From positions 62,001 through 126,000 of the forward strand of contig LR594585.1 in assembly GCA_901538445.1 (NCBI GenBank): a DNA stretch of 64,000 nt. The letters run 5' to 3'. Shown piece after piece: positions 1 through 7,633 of this stretch (position 1 is the stretch's first letter; the number at the start of each line of letters is the position of its first letter). The translations under genes and the position numbers were made by a program. The notes beneath the pieces were generated by a model. That model did not search any database, was not told the DNA's origin, and saw only the letters and a list, made by a program, of their open reading frames with translations. Source of the DNA: Gemmataceae bacterium. GTDB taxonomy: Bacteria; Planctomycetota; Planctomycetia; Gemmatales; Gemmataceae.

Positions 1-1565
1 GCGAGGCCCGCGCTGAGCGCGGCGACCATCCTGGCCGAGAGCGCGTCGTGGATGCCGCCGGCGAACACGACGTGCAGGTCGTCGCCGGGCTTGTTCCCAA
101 TGTGTTCGAGGAGGACGGTGACCATCGCCTCCCAGAGCGCGAAGCTGGCCCGCGGGCCGATGTGCCCGCCGCACTCCTGGCCCTCGAAGATGAACCGCCG
201 CGCCCCGTCCTTGAGGAACATCTTGAGCAGGCCCGGCGACGGGACGTGCAGGTACGTCGGGGTGCCCTGTGCGTCGAGTTCCTTGGCCTGGTCCGGACGG
301 CCGCCGGCGATGATCGCGAACGGCGGCTTGTGGTGCCGGATCGCCTCCATCTGCTCGGAGCGGATCTCGGCCGGCACGAACCCGAGGATGCCGACGCCCC
401 ACGGCTTCTTGCCCAGCTTCGCCTTCGTTTCCGCGAGGAGCTTGTCGGTCTCGGCCTTGCGGAGCAGCGCCAGCGCGAGGAACGGCAGCGCGCCGCCGGT
501 CGCGACGGCGTCCGCGAACGCGGCCGTGTCGCTGACGCGGGTCATCGGCCCCTGCAGGAGCGGGTACTTCGTACCGTGTGCCTTCGCGAGTGCCGAACCC
601 TCGGAGAGGTGCGCGACGTGCCGGGCGGTGTCGAGGAGCTTGGCGGCGCGCTCGCAGATCGCCTGCACGACGCCGGAGACGGTGACGCCCGCGGCGGCGA
701 GCGACGGAGCCGTCACCACGTCCTGCCCGACGAACCACACGCCCTCGGACGGATCGGCGGCGACGCGCGACTTCACGGCAGCGTGCCACGCGGCGAGTTT
801 CACCTCGGCCGGTTGCTCCATCGCGAGGAGCATGTCCTCGTCCTTCGCGAGTTCGGCGGCGGCGGGGCTGTCGGGGCGGGCGTAGATGCGGTACGCGGCC
901 CCGAGCTTCGCGCCGAGAATCGTCGTCTCGCCGCCGTCGAGCCCGGCGATGCGCTTGCGGAGCGCGTCCGACGCACCGGACTCGCGGGCGAGGAGCACCT
1001 GCGAGTCGAGGACGACGCCCGCTGCGCCGCCGGCGAGGCACGCGGCCGCGGTGTGCGCGCCGATGCCGCCCTGGACCCAGAACGGGATCGTGACGGAGTG
1101 CTTCGCGGCGTACTGCCGCCACTTCTGGATGAGGATGAACGACGTGTCGGTCCCGATGCGGCCGCCGGCCTCGTGGCCCTTGAGGATGATGCCGTCGACC
1201 TTCAGTTCCGCGGCGCGGGCGGCTTCGGCGACGCCCACGACCGACGCGAACACCTCGACCCCGGCGGCCCGCAGTTCGGCGACGCGCCCGGCGGTCCCGG
1301 GGGTGCCGCCAACGAGGATCACGCGACTCGGGCGGTTCGGCCCCGCGATCAAGCGGCCGAGAAGTTCGTCGGCGTCGGCCCGGAGCTGCACCCCCCAGCG
1401 CTTGCCCGCGAACCGGGCCAGCCGGGCGATCGCGCCGGCGGCCGCGTCGCCGCCCGGGGCGAACTCGAGGTCGAGCACCCCGACCGCACCGCCGCGGGCC
1501 GCCGCAATCGTAATCGCCGGGTCGCCCCCGAACGGGGTGAGCACCATACTGTCGCGCGGTTCCAT
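1..1565 (-). CDS. Tandem nitronate monooxygenase (2-nitropropane dioxygenase)-like protein, 5' part only
   Basis: The reading frame is open from an ATG preceded by GAGGAAAGAG to the left edge, giving about 521 residues without a stop. Two FMN TIM-barrel units of the nitronate monooxygenase family lie in tandem. The first has HEAGG at residues 131-135 and WVQGGIGAHTAAA near 163-175. The second starts near 333 (KYPLLQGPMTRVSD), has QECGGHIG near 464-470 and FAGGIHDALSARM near 501. Known family members are single-domain flavoenzymes, but related barrels (PfaD type) act as enoyl reductases in polyunsaturated fatty acid and polyketide synthases. I infer that this may be the N-terminus of a larger synthase-like protein, since two barrels already exceed the usual 320-360 residues and the frame is still open. 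The C-terminal content is outside the window, so the function is unproven. Confidence 0.75.
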   Translation of the reverse strand, partial: MEPRDSMVLTPFGGDPAITIAAARGGAVGVLDLEFAPGGDAAAGAIARLARFAGKRWGVQLRADADELLGRLIAGPNRPSRVILVGGTPGTAGRVAELRAAGVEVFASVVGVAEAARAAELKVDGIILKGHEAGGRIGTDTSFILIQKWRQYAAKHSVTIPFWVQGGIGAHTAAACLAGGAAGVVLDSQVLLARESGASDALRKRIAGLDGGETTILGAKLGAAYRIYARPDSPAAAELAKDEDMLLAMEQPAEVKLAAWHAAVKSRVAADPSEGVWFVGQDVVTAPSLAAAGVTVSGVVQAICERAAKLLDTARHVAHLSEGSALAKAHGTKYPLLQGPMTRVSDTAAFADAVATGGALPFLALALLRKAETDKLLAETKAKLGKKPWGVGILGFVPAEIRSEQMEAIRHHKPPFAIIAGGRPDQAKELDAQGTPTYLHVPSPGLLKMFLKDGARRFIFEGQECGGHIGPRASFALWEAMVTVLLEHIGNKPGDDLHVVFAGGIHDALSARMVAALSAGL

Positions 1566-1908
1566 CTCTTTCCTCGCCGCAACGGACCTCCTTGTCCTGA
1601 TAGGCACGGGCCGCAGTTAGATCGCGTTCCCGGGCAATGGGTTCAGCTGTGGGTTCGGTTCATCGACTCTCAACACCTTAGTATCGTCATTCCACAGCGT
1701 TTCGGCAATTTGGGCAGTGTAGAGAGTTAAGGCATTTTAGCCCCGCATCGCAAGGCGGGTCGGTGGGTGGCCGGAACTTTGCCAGGTGATTTGCGAAGGG
1801 ATACCCCGGAAGCATGTACCGTGCCGGCAAGGAAGGTTAAACCGGGGGGATGGAAAAGGCCGATTGGGTGGACAGAGTGGGTGCCGTGGGCAGAACCGGG
1901 AGGGGAAA
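1566..1908. other. Divergent intergenic region
   Basis: 343 nt separate the two divergently transcribed genes, so both promoters should lie here. Base composition drops visibly around 1670-1740, in contrast to the GC-rich neighbours. I see no convincing small gene, RNA gene or repeat. Confidence 0.4.
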
Positions 1909-2958
1909 ATGCGCCGTCTCGTCGCCGCCGCGGTGGGTATGATTTTGGTGTGCGGGTGCCAGCGGTTCACGGTCCGCACCGAGAGCAAGGTCTCGATGAC
2001 CGGTCCGCTGGAGACCCGCGTGACGGCCGAGATGCCGCCCGTGAACCCGCACGCGGGGCCGGTGAAGCCCGTGGTGGTACAGGCCGGGTCCGGCCGCGTC
2101 GCGATCGTGGACATCGACGGGCTGATCCTCAACGCGCCGTTCGTCGGCCCGCTGTCGGTCGGCGAGAACCCGGTCGCGCTGTTCCGCGAGAAGCTCGACG
2201 CGGTCGAGTGCGACCCGTGCGTGCGGGCGGTCGTGGTGCGGGTCCACAGCCCCGGGGGCGGGGTCGCGGCCTGCACCGCGATGCGGCGCGACCTCGAGCG
2301 GTTCAAGGAGCGCACGAAGCTGCCCGTCGTGGCCGCGCTCCTCGACGTGGCGGCCGGCGGCGCGTACTACGTGGCGTCCGCGGCCGACGTGGTGGTCGCG
2401 GAGCCGGCCGCCGTGACCGGCGGGCTGGGGGTGATCCTCAACCTGTTTAACCTGCAAGACCTGATGGCGCAGTTCAACGTCATCCCGCAGCCGATCAAGG
2501 CCGGGGAGATGGTGGACATCGGGTCGTCGGCCCGGCCGCTGAAGGAGGCCGAGAAGCAGTTGCTCCAGGCCATGGCCGACGAGTTCCACAAGCAGATTCA
2601 GGCGGACGTGGCCCGGTCGCGCCCGCGGGCCGACGCGGCGAGGGCGTTCGACGGCCGCATCATGACCGGCCGGCAGGCGGTGGACGCGGGGCTCGTGGAC
2701 CGGGTCGGCGACCTCGACGAGGCGCTCCAGCTCGCGGCCGGGATCAACCAGTCGAACGGCGCGGCCCCGCGGCCCGAGGTGGTGCTGTACCGGCGGGCGA
2801 ACGACCCGGCCCGCACCGTGTACGCCGTGACGCCGAACGTCCCGCTCCAGGGCGCGGGCATCCTCCCCAACCTCCCGGGGCTCGACCGCAGCAAGCTGCC
2901 GACGTTCCTCTCCGTCTGGCAGCCCGAGCTGACGATGGAGAAGCTCGGGGGGAAGTGA
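1909..2958 (+). CDS. S49 (SppA-like) lipoprotein, apparently lacking the catalytic dyad
   Basis: 349 residues. The start is the ATG after GGGAGGGG at 1898-1905. The N-terminus has a short hydrophobic stretch and a plausible lipobox ending at Cys17 (VCGC), so the product is probably a lipoprotein. The fold signatures of signal-peptide peptidase A are present: RVHSPGGGV near 111-119, LDVAAGGAYYVASAAD near 145-160, and IKAGEMVDIGSSARPL near 196-211. In active members the nucleophilic Ser lies in an ASGGYY motif and the general-base Lys 52 residues later in a KSGxxKD motif. Here those positions are Gly150 and Val202, again 52 apart. The protein is therefore likely to be a non-proteolytic homologue. 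The alignment is by eye. Confidence 0.8.
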   Translation: MRRLVAAAVGMILVCGCQRFTVRTESKVSMTGPLETRVTAEMPPVNPHAGPVKPVVVQAGSGRVAIVDIDGLILNAPFVGPLSVGENPVALFREKLDAVECDPCVRAVVVRVHSPGGGVAACTAMRRDLERFKERTKLPVVAALLDVAAGGAYYVASAADVVVAEPAAVTGGLGVILNLFNLQDLMAQFNVIPQPIKAGEMVDIGSSARPLKEAEKQLLQAMADEFHKQIQADVARSRPRADAARAFDGRIMTGRQAVDAGLVDRVGDLDEALQLAAGINQSNGAAPRPEVVLYRRANDPARTVYAVTPNVPLQGAGILPNLPGLDRSKLPTFLSVWQPELTMEKLGGK

Positions 2959-3007
2959 TCCAGGATCGGGAGTGCGGTCCGCGAGAGCCGCGGGTGAAGT
3001 GAACGAC

Positions 3008-3033
3008 GGACCCGGGAGCGAGCGCTCGGGTCC
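3008..3033 (+). terminator. Hairpin downstream of the SppA-like gene
   Basis: The arms GGACCCG (3008-3014) and CGGGTCC (3027-3033) can pair 50 nt after the stop codon. There is no U-tract, so rho-independent function is uncertain. Confidence 0.3.
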
Positions 3034-3082
3034 GAGTGGTGGGCCGTGAAAATGGTTCTGGCGGAAACGGGGGGAGGGGTCT

Positions 3083-3197
3083 CCAGAACCAACGAAAACT
3101 CTCCAGAAACAGCCCGAACCCCCCAGAACCAACGAAAACTCTCCAGAACCAAGCCCAACTCTCCAAAACCAAGTGCCCCGCGCCTCAGAACCAAGTG
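3083..3197. repeat. Degenerate 20-bp-period tandem repeat (CCAGAACCAA core)
   Basis: Copies of a CCARAACCAA-like core start at about 3083, 3103, 3123, 3143, 3163 and 3184, so the period is very close to 20 bp. The 26-mer starting at 3083 recurs exactly at 3123. One copy in opposite orientation (TGGTTCTGG) occurs at about 3053. The array is non-coding and there are no unique spacers, so it is not a CRISPR array. It lies between the convergent SppA-like and VOC genes. Confidence 0.75.
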
Positions 3198-3280
3198 GGG
3201 CGGGGCACTCACATGTACCGGGGAGTCAGTGCGCCCCTCCGGTTGAACTGCTAATCACGCGAGTTTGATCTGGGTGGTCA

Positions 3281-3359
3281 CACCCCCTCGCTGGCGCTCA
3301 GGGTTCGCCCGAGAACCAGGACCACGGCTCGGCGAACCCTGAGCGCCAGCGAGGGGGTG
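3281..3359. repeat. Inverted repeat, family A, 29-nt perfect arms
   Basis: The left arm at 3281-3309 (starting CACCCCCTCGCTGGCGCTCA) is the exact reverse complement of the arm at 3331-3359, with a 21-nt spacer. The same 29-mer forms another inverted repeat at 31241-31303, there in the opposite arm order. It lies between convergent genes. I see no U-tract. Confidence 0.9.
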
Positions 3360-3410
3360 CCGTCGCAACTCAAACTACCCCACTTGACACTTCGTAGCCC
3401 TGATGTCTTG

Positions 3411-3433
3411 CCCTCTCCCGCAAGGGGAGAGGG
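3411..3433. repeat. Short palindromic repeat, family D (CCCTCTCCCGCAAGGGGAG...)
   Basis: This 23-nt hairpin unit, with arms around a GCAA loop, also occurs at 6369-6391 and inverted at 6259-6281. It lies 41 nt downstream of the stop of the leftward VOC gene and could act as a transcript end or a REP-like element. Confidence 0.75.
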
Positions 3434-3474
3434 GACAAAGCCGAACCGCCGCGGTTCTTCGCGCTCCGCGCGGC

Positions 3475-3891
3475 TCAAGCGGCCTTGCGGAGCGGGTGCG
3501 CGAACGACCACTCGTGGCCGAACGGGTCGGTCACCTTGCCGTACCGGTCGCCCCAGAAGGCGTCGGTCGCGGGCACGCTCACGGTCGCGCCGGCGGCCGC
3601 GGCCCGCGCGATGGCCGCGTCGCAGTTGTCCACGTCGAGGTGCAGCGTCACCGACGGCCCGCCCGGCCTCGGTGCCCGCGACACGCCCCCGCAGTGCTCG
3701 GGGAAGTCGTCGCACAGGAACAGCGACGCGTCGCCGATCTTCAGCTCGACGTGTAGGAGGCGCACGCCGTCGCCGGCCGTCATCCGGGCGATCTCGACCG
3801 CCCCGAGCGCCGTCTTGTAGAACTCCACCGCTTGCGCCGCCCCGCTCACGACCAGGTGCGGGACCAGCCCGTGCTTCTCGCGCTTCGCCAT
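3475..3891 (-). CDS. VOC family (glyoxalase/PhnB-like) protein
   Basis: 138 residues, the normal size of a single vicinal-oxygen-chelate unit with two beta-alpha-beta-beta-beta modules. Visible signatures are LVPHLVVSGAAQAVEFYKTALGA at the N-terminus (residues 9-31), LFLCDDFPEHCGG near 57-69 (typical of PhnB-like members) and YGKVTDPFGHEWSFAHP near 117-133. The ATG is preceded by AAGGGG. Family members bind a metal and act on varied small substrates or serve as resistance or binding proteins, and the substrate cannot be told here. It is divergent from the RNA ligase gene, with a 177-nt shared promoter region. Confidence 0.85.
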   Translation of the reverse strand: MAKREKHGLVPHLVVSGAAQAVEFYKTALGAVEIARMTAGDGVRLLHVELKIGDASLFLCDDFPEHCGGVSRAPRPGGPSVTLHLDVDNCDAAIARAAAAGATVSVPATDAFWGDRYGKVTDPFGHEWSFAHPLRKAA

Positions 3892-4068
3892 GTCGAGCCC
3901 CCTTTCCCCCTCCGAACACCTCACCCCCGCTTGATACCCGACGCGCGCCTGCCGCGCAAGGTCCGTTGCCGCATTTTTGATGATCCTGCGTTCACCATTC
4001 TTCGACCTCGGGCACCGGCGGGCGTGAACCTTTCTCTTCGGGCCGCTGTCCGGGTGGGAGGTGCCGCC

Positions 4069-4854
4069 ATGACTCCGATCCGCAAGTACCCGCGAACGCA
4101 GCACCTCGTCGGCTCGGGGCTCCAGCCCGGCGACGAGGACCTCGACGCTGTTCCGATGGCGGCTCTTGCCGGCAGGCACGTCGTCGTCGAAGAGAAGATG
4201 GACGGCGCGAACTGCGGGGCGAGCTTCGGCCCGGACCTCGCGCTGCGGCTCCAGTCGCGGGGGCACTACCTGCTCGGCGGCCCGCGGGAGAAGCAGTTCG
4301 CGCTCTTCAAGCAGTGGGCCGGGGCGCTCGCCGACCGGCTCCTCGACCGCCTCGAAACGCGGTACGTGGTGTACGGCGAGTGGCTGTACGCGAAGCACTC
4401 GGTGTACTACGACGCGCTGCCGCACTACTTCATGGAGTTCGACGTCCTCGACACCGAGACCGACGAGTTCCTCGACACACCGCGGCGCGCCGAACTGCTC
4501 GCCGGGCTGCCGGTGACGCCGGTGAAGGTGCTGTACGCCGGCGAGTTCCCCGGCGAGGACGCGCTGCGGGCGATGATCGGCCCGTCGCACTTCATCACGG
4601 CCGACGCACCGCAGCGGTTCCGCGAGGTCGTGGCGAAGCTGGGCTGGGACGTGGAGCGGGCGGTGCGGCAGACCGACCTGAGCGGGCAGATGGAGGGGCT
4701 GTACGTGAAGGTGGAGGAGGGCGGGGCGGTCACCGAGCGGTACAAGTTCGTGCGGCCCGAGTTCCTGCAAACCGTGACCGCCGACGGCCACTGGCAGGAC
4801 CGGCCGCTCGTCCCGAACCGCCTCGCCGACGGGGCGGAGCTGTTCGGGGGGTGA
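4069..4854 (+). CDS. RNA ligase family protein (nucleotidyltransferase superfamily)
   Basis: 261 residues. The start is the ATG after GGGAGGTG. The covalent nucleotidyltransferase motifs are readable in order: motif I EEKMDGAN with the candidate adenylated Lys43, motif III around VVYGEWLYAKHSVYY (about 117-131), motif IV MEGLYVKVE (about 213-221) and motif V RYKFVRPEF (about 229-237). Size and motifs fit the PF09414 RNA ligases, which join RNA 3'-OH and 5'-phosphate ends using ATP. No polynucleotide kinase or phosphatase partner is adjacent, so the in vivo substrate is unknown. An upstream in-frame extension to 3832 exists but lacks a ribosome site and overlaps the divergent gene. Confidence 0.8.
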   Translation: MTPIRKYPRTQHLVGSGLQPGDEDLDAVPMAALAGRHVVVEEKMDGANCGASFGPDLALRLQSRGHYLLGGPREKQFALFKQWAGALADRLLDRLETRYVVYGEWLYAKHSVYYDALPHYFMEFDVLDTETDEFLDTPRRAELLAGLPVTPVKVLYAGEFPGEDALRAMIGPSHFITADAPQRFREVVAKLGWDVERAVRQTDLSGQMEGLYVKVEEGGAVTERYKFVRPEFLQTVTADGHWQDRPLVPNRLADGAELFGG

Positions 4855-4864
4855 AATGCATTTT

Positions 4865-4928
4865 GGCGAGCCGTGTGTGTCAACACACGGGTTGAGCTTC
4901 ACCCGTGTGTTGACACACACGGCTCGCC
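4865..4928. repeat. Inverted repeat, family E, 28-nt perfect arms
   Basis: Arm 4865-4892 (GGCGAGCCGTGTGTGTCAAC...) pairs perfectly with 4901-4928 across an 8-nt loop, TGAGCTTC. It lies between the stops of two convergent genes. A near-identical copy is at 10877-10944. Confidence 0.92.
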
Positions 4929-4950
4929 CGACCGCTCCGCCTCACCTGGC

Positions 4951-6057
4951 TCACTTCTTCTTGCAGTAGCTGATCGCCATGAGGGCGAACGCGGTGGCGA
5001 GCACGGGCACGCCTTCGAGGAAGGCGTTGTTCGCGTTGACCCAGCTCCCGTCCGGCTTCTGGGTCTTCTTGAGCTGGTCGAACAGCTCCTGCCGCCAGTC
5101 GTGCTTGGTGCCCTTGGCGTCGGCGAACTCGTCCTCGCCCAGCGCGTCCATCGCCTTGGCGAACGTGCCGTAGTAGTAGAACAGGCCGCTGTCCTTCTGG
5201 CCCGGGTTCTCGGTCACGCTGTAGTGCTTGCGGACCCAGGCGACGGCCGCCTTCACCCGCTTGTCGTCCTTGCCGACGCCGGCGTACAGGAACGACTTGA
5301 GCCCGGCGTAGGTCATCGCGCCCTCGCTCCGCAGCCCGCCCTCGGGCGTCTTCTTCTGGCTCTTGGCGTTGTCCTGGTCGGCGGGGTTGTACACGAACCC
5401 GCCCGCGTCGTCCTCGGACGCCTTGGCCGCGAACGGCTGGTCGTTGAACTCGCTCTTGAGGTTCTGGCACCGGCTCACGTACACCAGCGCCTTCTTGATC
5501 GACGGGTCGTCCTTGCTCACCCCGGCGGCCAGCAGCGCCTCGACCATGAAGTGCGTGTTCGACAGGTCCGGGCGGGTCTTCCCGTCGTACCCGACGCCGC
5601 CGCTCTCCAGCTTCTTGTCGTCCGCGTCGTTCTGGAGCCCCTTGACGAACTTGACCGCGTTCTCGATGACCTTGTCGTACTTGCCGCCGGTGTTCAGCTC
5701 CTTGAACGTCATGAGCGCCAGGTTCGTCATGTAGTTGGCCTGGCCCCGGCCGTACACGCCGCCGTCCTTCTGGACGTTCTTCTCCAGGTACTCGACCCCC
5801 TTGGCGACCACCGGGTTGTCGGCCGGGACGCCGTTGCGGAGCAGCGACGACACGATGAGGGCGGTGAGCCCCGGCTCGCCGGCCTTGGGGAAGAAGTCGC
5901 CGCCGGGCTGCTGCGCGGCCTTGAGGAACCCGAGCGCCTTGTCCACGACCTCCTTGGTGTCGGCCGCGGTGGGGGCGGCGAGCGCGCGGCACGGGAACGC
6001 GGTCGCGGCGACGCCGGCGGCGGCCGCGGTCTTCATCCAGTCTCGGCGGGTGAGCAT
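4951..6057 (-). CDS. Tat-exported prenyltransferase/squalene-oxidase-repeat protein
   Basis: 368 residues. The ATG is preceded by GGAG at a suitable distance. A twin-arginine signal is visible (TRRDWMKTAAAAGVAATAF, cleavage probably after ALAA near residue 28). The mature part has several alpha-barrel repeats of the squalene-cyclase/prenyltransferase type, recognisable as QQPGGDFFPKAGEPGLTAL, QKDGGVYGRGQANYMTNLAL, ESGGVGYDGKTRPDLSNTHF and QKPDGSWVNANNAFLEGVP, each built round a Q-x-x-D-G-x-W/Y core. Such exported alpha/alpha-barrel proteins are common in planctomycetes. The DxDD motif of real squalene-hopene cyclases is not visible, so cyclase activity is unlikely. The role is unknown. Confidence 0.8.
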   Translation of the reverse strand: MLTRRDWMKTAAAAGVAATAFPCRALAAPTAADTKEVVDKALGFLKAAQQPGGDFFPKAGEPGLTALIVSSLLRNGVPADNPVVAKGVEYLEKNVQKDGGVYGRGQANYMTNLALMTFKELNTGGKYDKVIENAVKFVKGLQNDADDKKLESGGVGYDGKTRPDLSNTHFMVEALLAAGVSKDDPSIKKALVYVSRCQNLKSEFNDQPFAAKASEDDAGGFVYNPADQDNAKSQKKTPEGGLRSEGAMTYAGLKSFLYAGVGKDDKRVKAAVAWVRKHYSVTENPGQKDSGLFYYYGTFAKAMDALGEDEFADAKGTKHDWRQELFDQLKKTQKPDGSWVNANNAFLEGVPVLATAFALMAISYCKKK

Positions 6058-6415
6058 CAGCGAACTCCGGGGGTGTGATCGAGAGGCGAGAGAGGTGAGC
6101 AACCGGCGTGCCCCGACCCGGGACCCGCGGTACTGCAAGGGTAGCCGCGGGCGTGTCCGCAGGGAATGGACAATCGGTGGCCACGGATGGGCACCAATTG
6201 GCGCGGCTGAGGCAATCGCGCGATACTCAAGCCCGATGGGGAAGTACCCGTGGTTTTGCCCTCTCCCCTTGCGGGAGAGGGTGCCGCGAGTCGTCGAGCG
6301 GCGGGTGAGGGGTGAAGGCGTTCGGAAGGTGAAGGCATACCCCTCACCCGGCTCGCAAAGCCTCGCTACCCTCTCCCGCAAGGGGAGAGGGGAACAGAAC
6401 CAGACGGGCGGCCCC
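6058..6415. other. Intergenic region with a long palindrome
   Basis: 358 nt between two leftward genes. It holds the inverted repeat at 6259-6391 and, nearer 6057, the probable promoter of the Tat-exported protein. No coding sequence is supported. Confidence 0.5.
6259..6391. repeat. Long imperfect inverted repeat containing two family D units
   Basis: Arms of about 54 nt (6259-6313 and 6339-6391) pair imperfectly. The outer 23 nt of each arm is a family D hairpin unit, one in each orientation, and the inner part pairs GGGTGAGGGGT with ACCCCTCACCC. It lies just downstream of the stop of the leftward PLP enzyme. Confidence 0.85.
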
Positions 6416-7537
6416 TCACACCGTCAGCACCCGGTCGCGGGCCGCGACGGTCCACTTGCCCACGACCTTGCCGCCCTCGGCGACGAGCACCTCCTTGTGC
6501 AGCGCGACCGTCGGGCAGATGTGCCCCGGCAGCGCGAACACCACGTCGCCCGGTTTGTAGTTCGCGGCCCCGGCCGTCTCGACGATGAGGTGCTCCTCGT
6601 TGTGGCCGACCGTCTTGTACTCGGGGAAGTCGAGCAGCGACACCCGCTTCTCCAGCAGAGGGTCGGCGGCCACGGCCTTGTTCCCGAGGTCGAGCGTGAC
6701 GCGGTCCGGCGTCGGCCGGCTGACGACGCGCGTCACGAGCACCGCGGCGGGGGTGATGCCGGTGAGGTCCGGGTACTTCGGGCCGTACCCCGCGTCGTGC
6801 AGCACGAACGTGCCCGGCGAGCACTCGACCCCGGGCACGTCGGTCAGCGCCGCGTACACCGGGAAGGTTGGCGTGCCCCCGCAAACCAGCCGCGGCACCG
6901 GGAGGCCGGCCGCCTCGCACTTCGCCCGCAGGTCGAGCACCGGCGCGAGGAACGCACGCACCGCCCGCTCGCGCTCGCCGCGGTCCGGCTGGTGGTTGTG
7001 CCCGTCGTAGAGCTGGAACCCTTCGAGCGTGAAGCCGGGGAGCGAGCCGGCGAGTTTGTAGAGGGCGAGTGCGGCGTCGCCGACCGGGACGCCGGTGCGG
7101 TGCTGGCCGACGTCGAGGTCGAGCACGACACCCGCGGTGGCCCCGGCCGCGCTCAGCGCCGCCGAGAGCGCGCGCGTCGCGTCCGGGTCGTCGATGGTCG
7201 TCGAGAATGCCGTGTTGGGGAACGCGCGGATCAGCGCGACGAGGCGCGCGAGGTTCGGGCCGACGAGCGGGTACGCGATGAGCACGTCGGGCGCGCCGGC
7301 GCTCGCGAGCATCTCGGCCTCGGCGATCGTGGCGCACTTGTGCTTGCCGACGCCGGCCGCGAGAAGCAACCGGACGATCTCGCGGGTCTTGTGCGTCTTC
7401 ACGTGGGGCCGCAGCCGCTCGGGGCCGCCGGCCATCTCGACCACGCGCGCGATGTTCTTGCGGATCAGCTCCGGGAACAACACGAGCGACGGGCTGAGCA
7501 CGGCGGACACGTCGGCCAGGTCGTAGGCGGGGTGCAT
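6416..7537 (-). CDS. D-threonine aldolase / D-serine dehydratase-like PLP enzyme
   Basis: 373 residues from the ATG at MHPAYDLADVS. An in-frame extension to 7594 would run into a palindrome and is rejected. The fold-type III alanine-racemase-like N-terminal barrel shows RPHVKTHKT near residues 43-51, with the PLP lysine in that motif, then LCGGTPTFPVY-like residues near 223-233 and a C-terminal metal site GHICPT near 346-351. D-threonine aldolases usually have H-x-D at the metal site, and eukaryotic-type D-serine dehydratases H-x-C. The H-x-C here favours a dehydratase-type metal site, but planctomycete homologues are usually labelled only as D-TA family. The predicted action is cleavage or deamination of a D-hydroxy amino acid in the cytosol. 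Confidence 0.8.
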   Translation of the reverse strand: MHPAYDLADVSAVLSPSLVLFPELIRKNIARVVEMAGGPERLRPHVKTHKTREIVRLLLAAGVGKHKCATIAEAEMLASAGAPDVLIAYPLVGPNLARLVALIRAFPNTAFSTTIDDPDATRALSAALSAAGATAGVVLDLDVGQHRTGVPVGDAALALYKLAGSLPGFTLEGFQLYDGHNHQPDRGERERAVRAFLAPVLDLRAKCEAAGLPVPRLVCGGTPTFPVYAALTDVPGVECSPGTFVLHDAGYGPKYPDLTGITPAAVLVTRVVSRPTPDRVTLDLGNKAVAADPLLEKRVSLLDFPEYKTVGHNEEHLIVETAGAANYKPGDVVFALPGHICPTVALHKEVLVAEGGKVVGKWTVAARDRVLTV

Positions 7538-7558
7538 GAACGTCTCGGGTGGAGTCTT

Positions 7559-7624
7559 TCGAGCCACGGGGTTTACCCCCGTGGTGATACGCACAAGACC
7601 ACGGGGGTAAACCCCGTGGCTCGA
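7559..7624. repeat. Inverted repeat, family B, 26-nt perfect arms
   Basis: Arm 7559-7584 (TCGAGCCACGGGGTTTACCC...) is the exact reverse complement of 7599-7624, with a 14-nt spacer. It lies between two leftward genes, 9 nt beyond the stop of the larger secreted protein. A related copy with a diverged core is at 33361-33427. Confidence 0.9.
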
Positions 7625-7633
7625 CAGGTCAAC

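Noticed and set aside
3083-3197. CRISPR-like array
   Set aside because: The units follow each other at a 20-bp period with no unique spacers, and no cas gene is present.
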